DNA of 64,000 nucleotides from Lutimonas zeaxanthinifaciens (GCF_030503675.1 NZ_CP129964.1:2542001-2606000), one strand, 5' to 3'; shown: positions 27,521 to 37,431, numbered from the stretch's first letter. The notes: generated by a model from the sequence alone, not told the origin. Made by a program: numbers and translations.

Positions 27521-28105
27521 CTAATCCTTCTTCATTTTGATCATTTCTTTGGTCAACTCATTTAGTTTTGTCACCTTGTCTTCAAAATCGCCTTTAATTG
27601 TTTTTCTGTAAGTATTTAAATTCTCTACCAGTTCATTCATATTTTCAGGAAGTATTTCTTCAAAGAACTGCCTTAACCTCTTGGCAGCTGTAGGAGATTT
27701 TCCATTGGTTGAAATGGCAATTTTTACATTCCCTTTGGTAACGATTCCTCCCATATAAAAATCACAATACTTCGGATTATCTGCCAGGTTTACCAAAATA
27801 TTGGCATCCTTACAATCTTTATGGACCTGCAAATTTACCTCGAGATCATCTGTGGTGGCAATGGCGATCTGCTTATCCTTTAGATAAGACTTATTATAAG
27901 GTGACCTTATCAACTCAACCTCATATCCTTCTGCCAGCGCAATTACTTCGGGAATATAATCCATGGAGACCATCGTCACCCTGGCACTTGGACTGGATTT
28001 CAGTAAAAAAGTCAATTTCTCCAAGCCAACATTCCCTCCGCCTACTATTAATACCCGCAAGGAGGCAACTTTTAAAAAGACAGGATAAAGTTCATTTTTC
28101 TCCAA
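27521..28105 (-). CDS. Precorrin-2 dehydrogenase / sirohydrochlorin ferrochelatase (Met8-like)
   Basis: The 194-residue enzyme has the NAD-binding start VLIVGGGNVGLEKL and the later segment VKIAISTNGKSPTAAKRLRQFFEE, as in the N-terminal part of CysG. It oxidises precorrin-2 and inserts iron to make siroheme for the sulfite reductase encoded at 55465-57573. Its gene is about 30 kb away from the sulfite reductase and SUMT genes, whereas related genomes often keep them together. The start appears to be TTG at 28105, which matches the family N-terminus; no in-frame ATG is near. Confidence 0.85.
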   Translation of the reverse strand: MEKNELYPVFLKVASLRVLIVGGGNVGLEKLTFLLKSSPSARVTMVSMDYIPEVIALAEGYEVELIRSPYNKSYLKDKQIAIATTDDLEVNLQVHKDCKDANILVNLADNPKYCDFYMGGIVTKGNVKIAISTNGKSPTAAKRLRQFFEEILPENMNELVENLNTYRKTIKGDFEDKVTKLNELTKEMIKMKKD

Positions 28106-28296
28106 AACTGTTTATTTTATTTCAAAAATTATTTGATAAAAATCCAATCAAGGAACAAAAATACTTGATTTTCCTAAATGCTTATTAACCCATTTTCATT
28201 TTTAATTAAGATTTTCAAAGAACCATGATGAAAATCATAAAATTTAGCACACTTAACTTTTACATTTACTTTTAGAAAGATTTATATCAAAAATCA

Positions 28297-29910
28297 ATGA
28301 AAAATTTAGTTCTTGGCAATGAAGCGCTGGCTCAAGGTGCTATAGATGCTGGTATTTCCGGGGTATACGCCTATCCGGGCACACCTTCTACAGAAATAAC
28401 AGAATATATTCAAAATTCAAAAATTGCAAAAGAACTTGGTTTACATGCTACCTGGTCGGTAAATGAAAAAACAGCTATGGAAGCTGCGCTTGGAATGTCT
28501 TATTGTGGCAAAAGGGCACTTACCGTTATGAAACATGTTGGGCTGAATGTCGCGTCAGATGTATTCATGAATATGGCGGTTTCAGGAATTAATGGAGGCT
28601 TGGTTGTTGTTGTGGCGGATGACCCGTCTATGCATTCCTCACAGAACGAACAGGATTCAAGATTCTATGGAAAGTTTGCAAAAGTACCGATACTGGAACC
28701 CTCAAATCAGCAGGAAGCCTACAACATGATGCATTATGCATTCGATCTTTCAGAAGAACTTCAGCTTCCGGTACTCTTGCGCTTAGTAACGAGATTATCT
28801 CACTCTAAATCAGGCGTGGTCTTTAAGGAAAGAAGATGCCAGAACGGAATTCAGTTACCGGTGAATACGGACCGTTTTGCTTTGATTCCTTCAAATGCCA
28901 AAAAGCAATATAAAAAACTTGTAGGCAAAAGAGAGCTCTTGCTACAGGCATCAGAAAAATCTTCCTGGAACAAACTCGGCCAGCATAAAGACAGATCTCT
29001 TGGAATAGTCGCCTGTGGTATTGGCTATAATTATGTCATGGAAAATCTTGCCGATGATCTCGAATTTTTCTCTTTGCTAAAAATCTCGCAGTACCCTATT
29101 CCAAAGAAAAAACTAAAAAAATTGTATAAAGAATCCGACGAGGTACTCGTTGTGGAAGAAGGTTATCCGCTTGTCGAAGAAATCCTTAATGATTATTTTG
29201 ATGATACCAGAAAAATTACCGGCAAACTTACCGGACACCTTCCGGAAACCGGGGAACTGACACCGAATCTGGTAGCCAAGGCCATAGGTCTTTACAGAAA
29301 AGAGCCAAAGCCGGTATCTGACCTTGTTGTTGCCCGCCCGCCTCAACTCTGTGAAGGATGCGGACATATTGACCTATTCAAGGTTATTCAGGAAGTGATC
29401 CCGTCAATTGGTCAAAAAAAAGTTTTTGGAGATATTGGCTGCTACGCCCTCGGAGCACTGGCTCCAATGAATACGATCAATACACTTATTGATATGGGAG
29501 CATCCATAACCATGGCCAAAGGGGCTGCTGATGCAGGATTAGACAATGCTATTGCCATTATTGGTGATTCAACTTTTACCCATTCCGGGATGACAGGACT
29601 TTTAGAAGCCGTCAATGAAAATTCTCCGATCACTGTAGTTATCTCAGATAATTCCGCGGTAGCCATGACAGGTGCTCAGGAGTCCCTGGCAACGGGAAGA
29701 CTCAAAGAAATTTGTCTTGGATTGGGTGTCCCTGCCGATCACCTCAAACAAATCGTTCCACTAAAGAAGAACTTTAAATTGAACGTAGAGATCCTTAAAA
29801 AAGAAATAAACCATAAAGGTGTCTCCGTTATCATATCGGAAAGGCCCTGCGTTAGATTAACCAGGGAAAGCAAAGAACAGATTAAACAAAAATTAGCCTC
29901 TCTTAACTAA
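28297..29910 (+). CDS. iorA: Indolepyruvate:ferredoxin oxidoreductase alpha subunit, no ferredoxin tail
   Basis: The 537-residue thiamine-pyrophosphate enzyme oxidatively decarboxylates aryl pyruvates (indolepyruvate, phenylpyruvate, hydroxyphenylpyruvate) to aryl-acetyl-CoA, reducing ferredoxin. It opens with the pyrimidine-binding region (GNEALAQGAIDAGI, AYPGTPSTEI), and the C-terminal TPP-binding domain has LCEGCGHIDLF and GDIGCYALGAL. The usual IorA of about 600-650 residues ends in a ferredoxin-like domain with two Cys clusters; here the protein stops at RESKEQIKQKLASLN and has none. A separate electron carrier is therefore needed. iorB follows nine bases later. Confidence 0.9.
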   Translation: MKNLVLGNEALAQGAIDAGISGVYAYPGTPSTEITEYIQNSKIAKELGLHATWSVNEKTAMEAALGMSYCGKRALTVMKHVGLNVASDVFMNMAVSGINGGLVVVVADDPSMHSSQNEQDSRFYGKFAKVPILEPSNQQEAYNMMHYAFDLSEELQLPVLLRLVTRLSHSKSGVVFKERRCQNGIQLPVNTDRFALIPSNAKKQYKKLVGKRELLLQASEKSSWNKLGQHKDRSLGIVACGIGYNYVMENLADDLEFFSLLKISQYPIPKKKLKKLYKESDEVLVVEEGYPLVEEILNDYFDDTRKITGKLTGHLPETGELTPNLVAKAIGLYRKEPKPVSDLVVARPPQLCEGCGHIDLFKVIQEVIPSIGQKKVFGDIGCYALGALAPMNTINTLIDMGASITMAKGAADAGLDNAIAIIGDSTFTHSGMTGLLEAVNENSPITVVISDNSAVAMTGAQESLATGRLKEICLGLGVPADHLKQIVPLKKNFKLNVEILKKEINHKGVSVIISERPCVRLTRESKEQIKQKLASLN

Positions 29911-29919
29911 AACCTAATT

Positions 29920-30513
29920 ATGACCTTCAATATTATCTTATCAGGAGTAGGAGGACAAGGGATCCTCACCCTGGCTTCAATTATCGACATCGCCGCTCTT
30001 AATGACAATTTGTTCGTTAAACAGTCTGAGGTTCACGGAATGAGCCAGCGCGGTGGCGCTGTACAATGTCACATCAGAATAGCGGATAAACAGATCTATT
30101 CTGATATTATACCGGAAGGTGAAACAGACCTTATATTATCTGCTGAGCCGATGGAATTATTGAGACACATCCCCTCTTTAAAGAAAAAAGGCTGGATCAT
30201 TACCGACTCGAGTACTTTTGAGAACATTGTGAACTATCCTGACAGACACGAACTGTACAAGCAAATCAAAACACATTGGCATCACATGATCATCAATGCA
30301 AAAAGCTGCGCAAAAGATCTGGGTAATTCCAAAATCTGCAATATGGTACTTCTTGGAGCCGCTTCATCAAAATTACCTATACGGGAAGAAAAAATCGAAG
30401 CAGCCATTAATTATTATTTCAGGGAAAAAAGCGATAAAGTTCGCCAAAAGAATATCGAAGCGTTCAGGCTTGGCCAGAAAAAAGCCAAAGATTTTACCGA
30501 ATTTGTTTACTGA
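29920..30513 (+). CDS. iorB: Indolepyruvate:ferredoxin oxidoreductase beta subunit
   Basis: The 197-residue gamma-type oxidoreductase domain begins FNIILSGVGGQGILTLASII and has VKQSEVHGMSQRGGAVQCHIR, both diagnostic. It forms the complex with IorA and contributes the CoA and TPP interface. Its last seven bases overlap the end of the convergent aminotransferase gene, so the cluster is compact. Confidence 0.93.
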   Translation: MTFNIILSGVGGQGILTLASIIDIAALNDNLFVKQSEVHGMSQRGGAVQCHIRIADKQIYSDIIPEGETDLILSAEPMELLRHIPSLKKKGWIITDSSTFENIVNYPDRHELYKQIKTHWHHMIINAKSCAKDLGNSKICNMVLLGAASSKLPIREEKIEAAINYYFREKSDKVRQKNIEAFRLGQKKAKDFTEFVY

Positions 30514-31724
30514 TTCTGAACTGGATTCAATTCCATATGTTTTTTAATCACTTCTGAGAGCAATTTAATTCCTTTTCCAATATCACTTTTTGGCATATTG
30601 GAGAAGGAAAGCCTCAGATGATCATCTCTTGTATTATCCGGATCAAAGGTTCTTCCCGTTACGAATACCACACCATTTTTCAGACAATCTCTAAAAACAG
30701 GAGTTGCTTTTAAAGGCGCAGGTAATTTGAGCCACACATAGAAACCTCCTTTTGGCTCTATCCAGCTGATCTTGTCCGGCATGTATTGTTTTAAGTTTCT
30801 TTGGAGAATTTCTTTTCTCTCAGCATATTCTTTTCTTAAAAATACCAAATAGTCATCCAGATATCCTTTTGAAACAAATTCATTTGCAAGTATCTGAGTG
30901 AAATTCGAGGTGCAGGCATCCTGGGCCTGTTTGATGGATTCAGCTTTTTCAAAAATTTCAGGTGATGCCACCATGTACCCCAGCCTGAATCCGGGGCCAA
31001 GAATCTTAGAAAATGAACCCGTATAAATTACCTCAATATCCGATCTGCCTGATGCTTTTATTGATCGGGTCAAAGGGATGTCATCGTCGTTAAAATAAAG
31101 ATCTCCGTAAGCATCATCTTCAATTAAAATAATATCCGTTCCTGACAATACGTCTAGAAGCTGTTTGCGTCTTTCCTGAGAATAAATGATTCCGGCAGGA
31201 TTGTGAAAATTCGGAGTTGTATATAAAAATTTAGGTTTCGTTTTCTGTCGTGAAATGACTTCTTTAAGTTTATCGATAAGAATTCCGTTTTCATCAATAG
31301 GAACACTGATCATTTTTGCTCCAAAGGTTTCAAAAACCGATATGGCCCCCACAAAACAGGGATTCTCTGTTAAAATAAGGTCTCCTTCATTTACAAATTC
31401 CTGTGTAATAATACTTATGGCCTGTAAGGAGCCGGTAGTAATTAGAATTTTATCTTTTCCTGATTGCATCCCTTTCCTTTGCATCATTTTATGAAGAGAG
31501 CTCACCAATGGAGGATACCCTGTTGTTGGGCCGTATTGAAAACAAAGTTTCTTTATGTCATCGCTTAAATTACTGTATATCTCATCAATTTCCCTAATTG
31601 GAAAAAGATCGTTATTCGGCATTCCTCCTGCAAAAGAAATCAATCCGCTGCGAGAAGATTGTTTCATCAATTGCTTAATATCTTCGGAATGCATTGAATT
31701 GACCGATCTTGAGAATTCATACAT
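30507..31724 (-). CDS. PLP-dependent class I/II aminotransferase (aromatic or 2-aminoadipate type)
   Basis: The 405-residue enzyme lacks the GntR DNA-binding domain but resembles the aminotransferase part of MocR proteins and archaeal aromatic aminotransferases. The PLP lysine lies in IYTGSFSKILGPGFRLGY; LIEDDAYGDLYF, YTTPNFHNPAGI and HLRLSFSNM are also present. It likely transfers the amino group from Phe, Tyr or Trp, giving the substrate of IorAB. Its gene converges on iorB and is back to back with the acyl-CoA synthetase gene. A 2-aminoadipate or general role is an alternative. Confidence 0.83.
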   Translation of the reverse strand: MYEFSRSVNSMHSEDIKQLMKQSSRSGLISFAGGMPNNDLFPIREIDEIYSNLSDDIKKLCFQYGPTTGYPPLVSSLHKMMQRKGMQSGKDKILITTGSLQAISIITQEFVNEGDLILTENPCFVGAISVFETFGAKMISVPIDENGILIDKLKEVISRQKTKPKFLYTTPNFHNPAGIIYSQERRKQLLDVLSGTDIILIEDDAYGDLYFNDDDIPLTRSIKASGRSDIEVIYTGSFSKILGPGFRLGYMVASPEIFEKAESIKQAQDACTSNFTQILANEFVSKGYLDDYLVFLRKEYAERKEILQRNLKQYMPDKISWIEPKGGFYVWLKLPAPLKATPVFRDCLKNGVVFVTGRTFDPDNTRDDHLRLSFSNMPKSDIGKGIKLLSEVIKKHMELNPVQNQ

Positions 31725-31844
31725 TGCTTAGAACTTACGTTACGCATTTCAAAGTAAGGACTTTTTACAACTAAAAGAATTGATAAATGTCAGTTAATGC
31801 CTACTTTTTTATACGTATTTTACATAAAACTTTTTGGCCAACCC

Positions 31845-33899
31845 ATGTTGCATTCAAAACTTATTAATCCATCAAGTATAGCTGTCATCGGAGGCTCTGA
31901 TCACGTTGATCATATTGGAGGAAGTGTGCTTAAAAACCTTATAGATCAACCTTTCACAGGCGACTTGTTTGTAGTGAACCCAAAAAGAGAAATCGTACAG
32001 GGGATCAAATCCTTCCCAGACGTCACGGAATTACCCAAAACTGATCTGGCAATTTTTGCTATACCTGCATCAGAAATATTGCCGGCAGTGAAGGAGCTGG
32101 TAATGGATAAAGGAACTAAAGGGTTCATGATCTACTCAGCCGGATTCGGAGAACTCAACGAAGCCGGAAAAAAAATGGAACTGGAAATCACAAAAGTGAT
32201 CAGTGAAGCAGGCGGTAGCCTTCTTGGGCCAAACAATATCGGTATGATCAACAAAAATTTCGCCGGAATATTTACCCGACCCCTTCCAAAAATCACAAAA
32301 TTTGGAGCCGATTTTATATCAGCCTCGGGTGCAACAGCGGTTTTTACCGTTGAAGCGGCACAACAGATCGGGTTGTCCTTTTCAGGCTTATATACGGTAG
32401 GTAACAGTGCGCAAATCGGAGTGGAAGAAATTCTGGAATATCTCGATCGATCTTACATTAAAAATCAGAGCAGCCGAATTAAATTATTATACATAGAAGG
32501 ATTGAAGCATCCGAGAAAACTTCTTAAACATGCTATTTCCTTGAAAAAGAAAGGATGCACAATTGTGGCTTTAAAAGCAGGACGGACGGATAAAGGCCAG
32601 CATGCGGCTGCTTCACACACGGGAGCCATGGCAAATCCAGAAGTTTTTATCCAGGCTCTCTTTAAAAAAGCCGGTATCATAGTTTGTGAAAGCAGGTATG
32701 AGTTGGTGACTATTGCGGCGATTCTTCAAACTTTAAAATCTGTTCCTAAAAATATTGGCATCATTACTCATGCAGGCGGGCCAGCTGTAATTTTAACGGA
32801 TGTATTGAGTCAAAACAACCTTTTTGTCCCTGATCTTTCTGAGGATCACAGGAACAAGTTGGCTTCCATGCTTTATCCCGGTGCAGCTACCAGTAATCCG
32901 ATAGACCTTTTGGCTACGGGTAATGCCGAACAGCTGAAGGCCGTATTGGAATACTGTGAAAATGAGATCCATGAAATCGATACAATTGCTGTCATCTTTG
33001 GAAGCCCGGGTCTGGGAAGTGTAAAAGAACCCTATGAAGTTATTCATGAAATGAGGTCTAAATGTAAAAAACCCATTTTTGCCATTATGCCTTCCGTTGT
33101 CAACGTAAAAAAAGAAATCAAATCATTTATTGACAAAGGAAACATTGCATTATATGATGAGTATTTGTTTGGATCCTGTCTTTCTATGATTGCCGCAGTT
33201 GATTTCGTAGATTCTGAGAAATCGGCTGTTATAAAAAATGAATTCAGTGCTGTTTCTACTCAGATCGCCTCAGAAAAAAAAGGATTTCTCTCTCCGGAGG
33301 TATGTTTTAAGATTATGTCAGTTGCAGGAATAACTATGGCCAGGCAATATACAGCACGCTCAAAACCAGAACTCCAGGCATGTTGTGACTTACTGAATTT
33401 TCCGGTTGTGCAGAAAGTCATAGGCCCGGTTCATAAAACGGAACAGAAGGGTGTGATTCTTAATGTCAAAACAAAACAAGCTCTTTTTGACAACTTTTCG
33501 GCTCTCATGAAAATCGAAGGGGCCGAAGGTATCCTTATCCAGGAAATGATGGATGGAAAAGAGGTTTTTATAGGTGCAAAAAGAGAACCGGGATTTCCTC
33601 CTCTGATCATGTGTGGTGCAGGTGGGGTTTACATAGAAGCCTTAAACGACCGTACCCAATCCCTGGCCCCAATCAATAATACTGAAGCCCGGAAAATGAT
33701 TGAATCCTTGCGAATCCACCCTATTCTCAATGGACTACGTGGGGAACTGCCTTGCAATTTGGAAGCATTTTGCCAATCGATTGAACGGGTTTCACAGTTG
33801 ATGCTTCAAAACCCTGAAATCATCGAACTCGATTTAAATCCTCTGATTCTTAATAATGACGGGATAACGGCTGTTGATGCAAGGATTTTGAAAAAATAA
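31845..33899 (+). CDS. ADP-forming acyl-CoA synthetase (fused alpha and beta subunits)
   Basis: The protein has about 684 residues from the ATG at 31845, which fits the family start HSKLINPSSIAVIGGSD; an ATG 48 bases earlier would add a hydrophobic stretch of doubtful meaning. The order is a CoA-binding domain (about 1-130), succinyl-CoA ligase-like flavodoxin domains with the phosphohistidine site AASHTGAMAN, and a C-terminal ATP-grasp domain (about 470 to the end, with EGILIQEMMDGKEVFIGAKRE). It converts acyl- or aryl-acetyl-CoA plus ADP and phosphate to the acid plus ATP. Next to IorAB and an aminotransferase, aryl-acetyl-CoA is the natural substrate. Confidence 0.9.
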   Translation: MLHSKLINPSSIAVIGGSDHVDHIGGSVLKNLIDQPFTGDLFVVNPKREIVQGIKSFPDVTELPKTDLAIFAIPASEILPAVKELVMDKGTKGFMIYSAGFGELNEAGKKMELEITKVISEAGGSLLGPNNIGMINKNFAGIFTRPLPKITKFGADFISASGATAVFTVEAAQQIGLSFSGLYTVGNSAQIGVEEILEYLDRSYIKNQSSRIKLLYIEGLKHPRKLLKHAISLKKKGCTIVALKAGRTDKGQHAAASHTGAMANPEVFIQALFKKAGIIVCESRYELVTIAAILQTLKSVPKNIGIITHAGGPAVILTDVLSQNNLFVPDLSEDHRNKLASMLYPGAATSNPIDLLATGNAEQLKAVLEYCENEIHEIDTIAVIFGSPGLGSVKEPYEVIHEMRSKCKKPIFAIMPSVVNVKKEIKSFIDKGNIALYDEYLFGSCLSMIAAVDFVDSEKSAVIKNEFSAVSTQIASEKKGFLSPEVCFKIMSVAGITMARQYTARSKPELQACCDLLNFPVVQKVIGPVHKTEQKGVILNVKTKQALFDNFSALMKIEGAEGILIQEMMDGKEVFIGAKREPGFPPLIMCGAGGVYIEALNDRTQSLAPINNTEARKMIESLRIHPILNGLRGELPCNLEAFCQSIERVSQLMLQNPEIIELDLNPLILNNDGITAVDARILKK

Positions 33900-33907
33900 A
33901 TGAGCCG

Positions 33908-35029
33908 CTAGAATTCTACGACCTCTCCCCTTCTGTCAGAATAATCACTGCCTAAATAAAAACTTCGATCCTTCGAGAGCAATCTTTTTTTTACGCCAAA
34001 AAACTCAGGTTTTCCTATATTTTCAATAATTTCTGAATAACCTAAACTCTTGGAATCAAAAAAAACATAATCATAACCCTCCGCATACAAATCCGGAGTT
34101 TTAATGATTTTACTCTTTACAGGTTTTAATTTATTTTCCAGAGCTGCATAACATTCCTGAGCTTCTCCGATAAGCACAAAAGATTTGATTTCAGCGGCTT
34201 GCTCAGTTTTCTTTGGAAGCCCAATCGAATTCACAGTGATGATTCCTTTGATCAAAAGGTCAATGGGTGTGTAAAGCCATTTTTTTTCTGGAAAATGCTT
34301 TTTATAAAAAATGCCCAGGGCACCATAAAAGTTCTTCAGATAAAACTGATCCTTTACGGTACTTTCTCCCTTAAAATGGAGAACTCTGTTGTTACCCAGA
34401 TAAAAATTTCTATAACCCGCTTTAAGAATCCTGTAACTCAAATCGATGTCTTCACCGTACATAAAAAATTCCTCATCAAAACCTCCAACCTTATCATAAA
34501 CACTTTTTCTGATAAACATAAAGGCTCCGGTGAGGATATCAATTTCAGCAATTTGATCTCGTTCAATATGATTGGAATAATACAATTTTGAGTATCCCAG
34601 TAATTTGGTGCCTGCAACTTTTAAGGTCGGAAAATTTCGCTTACTTTCCGGAAGGTACTTCCCTGATCCATCGATAAACTGTGCTCCGGCGGCTCCAAAA
34701 TCTTCATGTTTTTCTGCAAAAGAATAAAACTCAGAAAGTGTATTGGATCTGAGAAGTGTATCCGGATTCAAAATCAGGATATATTTTCCTTTGGCGATTC
34801 CAACTCCGATATTATTTGCCTTCGAAAATCCAATATTTTCTTTATTCGCGATGCAGGAAACCGTTGGAAATTGCTCCCTCAGCATGTCACAACTTCCATC
34901 CGTCGATTTATTATCCACAACTATGATCTCAATCTGATCCTTTATAACGGATTCAAACAGGCTCTCGATACAATTACTCAAGAAGTATCGGGCATTATAA
35001 TTGACAATGATAACTGAGATGCTGACCAA
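33908..35029 (-). CDS. Glycosyltransferase family 2 (rhamnosyltransferase-like)
   Basis: The 373-residue GT-A protein begins SVIIVNYNARYFLSNCIESL and has IIVVDNKSTDGS, the DXD-region YILILNPDT and GEDIDLSYRILKAGYR, matching GT2 enzymes of cell-wall and O-antigen synthesis. A C-terminal extension of about 90 residues is poorly conserved. The start appears to be TTG at 35029, since no ATG lies in frame upstream before the first conserved residues. It stands alone, on the opposite strand to its neighbours. Confidence 0.85.
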   Translation of the reverse strand: MVSISVIIVNYNARYFLSNCIESLFESVIKDQIEIIVVDNKSTDGSCDMLREQFPTVSCIANKENIGFSKANNIGVGIAKGKYILILNPDTLLRSNTLSEFYSFAEKHEDFGAAGAQFIDGSGKYLPESKRNFPTLKVAGTKLLGYSKLYYSNHIERDQIAEIDILTGAFMFIRKSVYDKVGGFDEEFFMYGEDIDLSYRILKAGYRNFYLGNNRVLHFKGESTVKDQFYLKNFYGALGIFYKKHFPEKKWLYTPIDLLIKGIITVNSIGLPKKTEQAAEIKSFVLIGEAQECYAALENKLKPVKSKIIKTPDLYAEGYDYVFFDSKSLGYSEIIENIGKPEFFGVKKRLLSKDRSFYLGSDYSDRRGEVVEF

Positions 35030-35087
35030 GGATGGCGATTTTTGCGGTAAAAATAGGACAAATTCTCATTTACTCAAGACATAGCTT

Positions 35088-35095
35088 TATATTTG
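35088..35095 (+). promoter_or_regulatory. -7 element before the small unknown gene
   Basis: TATATTTG matches TAnnTTTG and lies 16 bases before the ATG at 35112. No TTG at the usual distance is visible. Confidence 0.4.
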
Positions 35096-35111
35096 TTATA
35101 TATTCGACGCA

Positions 35112-35582
35112 ATGAAATCAGCTACGGTAAGAGAATTAAAAAAGGAATTACAAGAGAGGTCTCCAAAGGAAATTCTTGACCTGTGTTTAAGACTTTCCCG
35201 ATTTAAGAAAGAAAATAAAGAGTTGCTCACGTACTTACTGTTCGAAATTGAAGACGAGGAAGGGTATATTGAAAGCGTTAAAGAGGAAATTGATGAAAAA
35301 TTCGAACTCGTTAACCGAAGGAGCCCTTATTTCGTTAAAAAGAGTATTCGTTCTATTTTGAATCTCACCAAAAAATACATCCGTTATTCTCAGAATAAAG
35401 AAACGGAACTCGAATTGCTCTTATATTTTTGCCACAAACTCAAATACTTCCAGCCCTCAATAAAATACAACAGGAAAGTCTTTACCCTTTACCAGAGGTT
35501 AAAGGAAGATTGCAGAAAAAAGATTGGACTGCTGCATGAGGATCTGCAATACGATTTTGAACGTGAACTAGAAAAGCTTTAG
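35112..35582 (+). CDS. Hypothetical protein, mostly helical
   Basis: I do not recognise this 156-residue protein. It is soluble and very charged, with predicted helices rich in Lys and Glu (VRELKKELQERSPKEILDLCLRLSRFKKENKELL). It has no signal peptide or membrane segment. It has its own -7 element and lies between a divergent GT2 gene and the acyl-CoA ligase gene, from which it is separated by 182 bases. Its regular ORF and codon use like the neighbours support a real gene. Confidence 0.6.
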   Translation: MKSATVRELKKELQERSPKEILDLCLRLSRFKKENKELLTYLLFEIEDEEGYIESVKEEIDEKFELVNRRSPYFVKKSIRSILNLTKKYIRYSQNKETELELLLYFCHKLKYFQPSIKYNRKVFTLYQRLKEDCRKKIGLLHEDLQYDFERELEKL

Positions 35583-35764
35583 ATTGATACGCATCAAAGT
35601 ATTTAATGACGTTCATCATTGACGACAAAATGTTCATAATTTATCTTTATTGCTACAATATGACCTTTACTGATTCATTGGATACTTAAATTTAAATATC
35701 AGGAATTAAAAGAATTATTAATCTTAAAGGATTATAAATCGTAACAGGGCAACAAGAACAAATC

Positions 35765-37408
35765 ATGACAATCTTAGATTATTTTCTATCCTGGGAAAAA
35801 CAAATACCAAACAATGCGTTCCTGAGACAGCCAAAAGATGAAGGCTGGCAGAATTATTCCTGGAAATACTGTGGTATTAAGGCCCGTAAACTTCTCGCAG
35901 CATTAAAAGCCCAGGGATATAAAAAAAGAGATCGGATTTCAATATTATCGGCTAATTGTGCAGAATGGATTATTTGTGACCTTGCCCTTATGATGGGTGG
36001 TTTTATCTCAGTACCATTATACGCCAATGTTAATGCCACCTCTATGCAAAAAATATTGAAAAATTCAGGTTGTAAAGCTATCATAACCGGAAAGCTGAAT
36101 GCTGATGACTGGTCTAGACAAAAAGAAGTAATAGAAAAAGAAATAAAGGTAATCTCAATGGATGGCTATGAGCGAAAAGGATGTGTAACATGGTCTGAAT
36201 TTTGCGAGAACCAAACCATTGCTGTGCCTGAAAAAATTGGCAATGAGGACATTTTGACAATTATTTATACTTCAGGAACCACAGGTGACCCAAAAGGAGT
36301 TGTTCACACTTATGGCTCTGTAATAACTGCAGTGAAAGTTGCTTCTGATGAGGTGGGATTGAATCAAAAAGGTAATAAATTTGTTTCTTATCTTCCCCTG
36401 AGCCATGCGGCCGAAAGAGGGCTTATTGAATGTGGTGGGATCTATTGCGGAGGAACCATATCCTTTATCGAATCATTGGAATCTTTTTCAAAAAATATTC
36501 AGGAAACTCAACCAACACACTTCTTTGGCGTCCCCAGAATATGGGAAAAGTTTCAAAGTAAAATTTTAGAAAAAATACCACAAAAACGACTTTCGATTTT
36601 ATTAAATATTCCGTTACTCAATAAGTTCCTGATAAAAAAAATAAAATCTGCTCTCGGACTATTGAATGCAGAAATAATTCTTTCTGGCGCAGCACCTCTT
36701 GCTCCTGATATTATAAGATGGTTCATGAAATTAGATATTAATATCCGGGAAGCCTATGGAATGAGTGAAAATTTCAATGTGATTTCAATGAATCCGGCAG
36801 GAGCCATTAAAATTGGATCAGTCGGGACATTATTTCCCGGACAGGAGGTAATTATTGATAAGCAAACAAAAGAGATCAAACAGAAATGCGGCTGGCTGAT
36901 GAAAGGCTACTATAAAAATCCAAAACTAACCAAGGAAACAATTGTAAATGGTTACCTCTGCACTGGAGATATGGGTGAACTTAGTGAAGACGGATACTTG
37001 AAAATTACAGGACGGGTAAAAGATATTTTTAAAACAACAAAGGGAGAATATATTTCTCCAGCCCTGCTTGAAATTCCTTTTTTAGAATTAAAAATTGTTG
37101 ATCAGGTTTGTATCATGGGAACCTTCTATCCTCACCCCTTTGTGCTGGTTTCCCTGTCTCACCTTGCTGATCAACTTTCAAAAGCAGATATCGTCAAGAG
37201 TCTCGAAAGAGTTTTAAAACAACAAAATGAAGGAGTGATGGAATATCAACGACTAAAAAAGGTCATTGTGTCAAAAAATCCCTGGACGATTGAAAATGGT
37301 CTTCTAACCCCAACCTTAAAACTAAAAAGAAGCCTGATCTCTGAAAAATATGAAATGAAATTAAAGGAGATCTATGGAAAAGATGAATTGGTTTCCTGGG
37401 AAAACTGA
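35765..37408 (+). CDS. AMP-dependent synthetase/ligase (long-chain acyl-CoA synthetase type)
   Basis: The 547-residue adenylate-forming enzyme has the phosphate loop TIIYTSGTTGDPKGVVHT, the substrate-region motif REAYGMSE and the hinge TGDMGELSEDGYLKITGRVKDIFKTTKGEY. It activates a carboxylic acid to acyl-AMP and then acyl-CoA; the LC-FACS-like N-terminal region suggests a fatty acid. The expected catalytic Lys near the C-terminus may be in TPTLKLKR. It is followed 23 bases later by an SDR gene, probably in one operon. Confidence 0.88.
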   Translation: MTILDYFLSWEKQIPNNAFLRQPKDEGWQNYSWKYCGIKARKLLAALKAQGYKKRDRISILSANCAEWIICDLALMMGGFISVPLYANVNATSMQKILKNSGCKAIITGKLNADDWSRQKEVIEKEIKVISMDGYERKGCVTWSEFCENQTIAVPEKIGNEDILTIIYTSGTTGDPKGVVHTYGSVITAVKVASDEVGLNQKGNKFVSYLPLSHAAERGLIECGGIYCGGTISFIESLESFSKNIQETQPTHFFGVPRIWEKFQSKILEKIPQKRLSILLNIPLLNKFLIKKIKSALGLLNAEIILSGAAPLAPDIIRWFMKLDINIREAYGMSENFNVISMNPAGAIKIGSVGTLFPGQEVIIDKQTKEIKQKCGWLMKGYYKNPKLTKETIVNGYLCTGDMGELSEDGYLKITGRVKDIFKTTKGEYISPALLEIPFLELKIVDQVCIMGTFYPHPFVLVSLSHLADQLSKADIVKSLERVLKQQNEGVMEYQRLKKVIVSKNPWTIENGLLTPTLKLKRSLISEKYEMKLKEIYGKDELVSWEN

Positions 37409-37431
37409 ATAATGCTTATATTTCTTGTTAA

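Noticed and set aside
28106-28296. A riboswitch in the 191-base leader of iorA
   Set aside because: No conserved box or multi-stem layout of a known class is visible; only AT-rich sequence.
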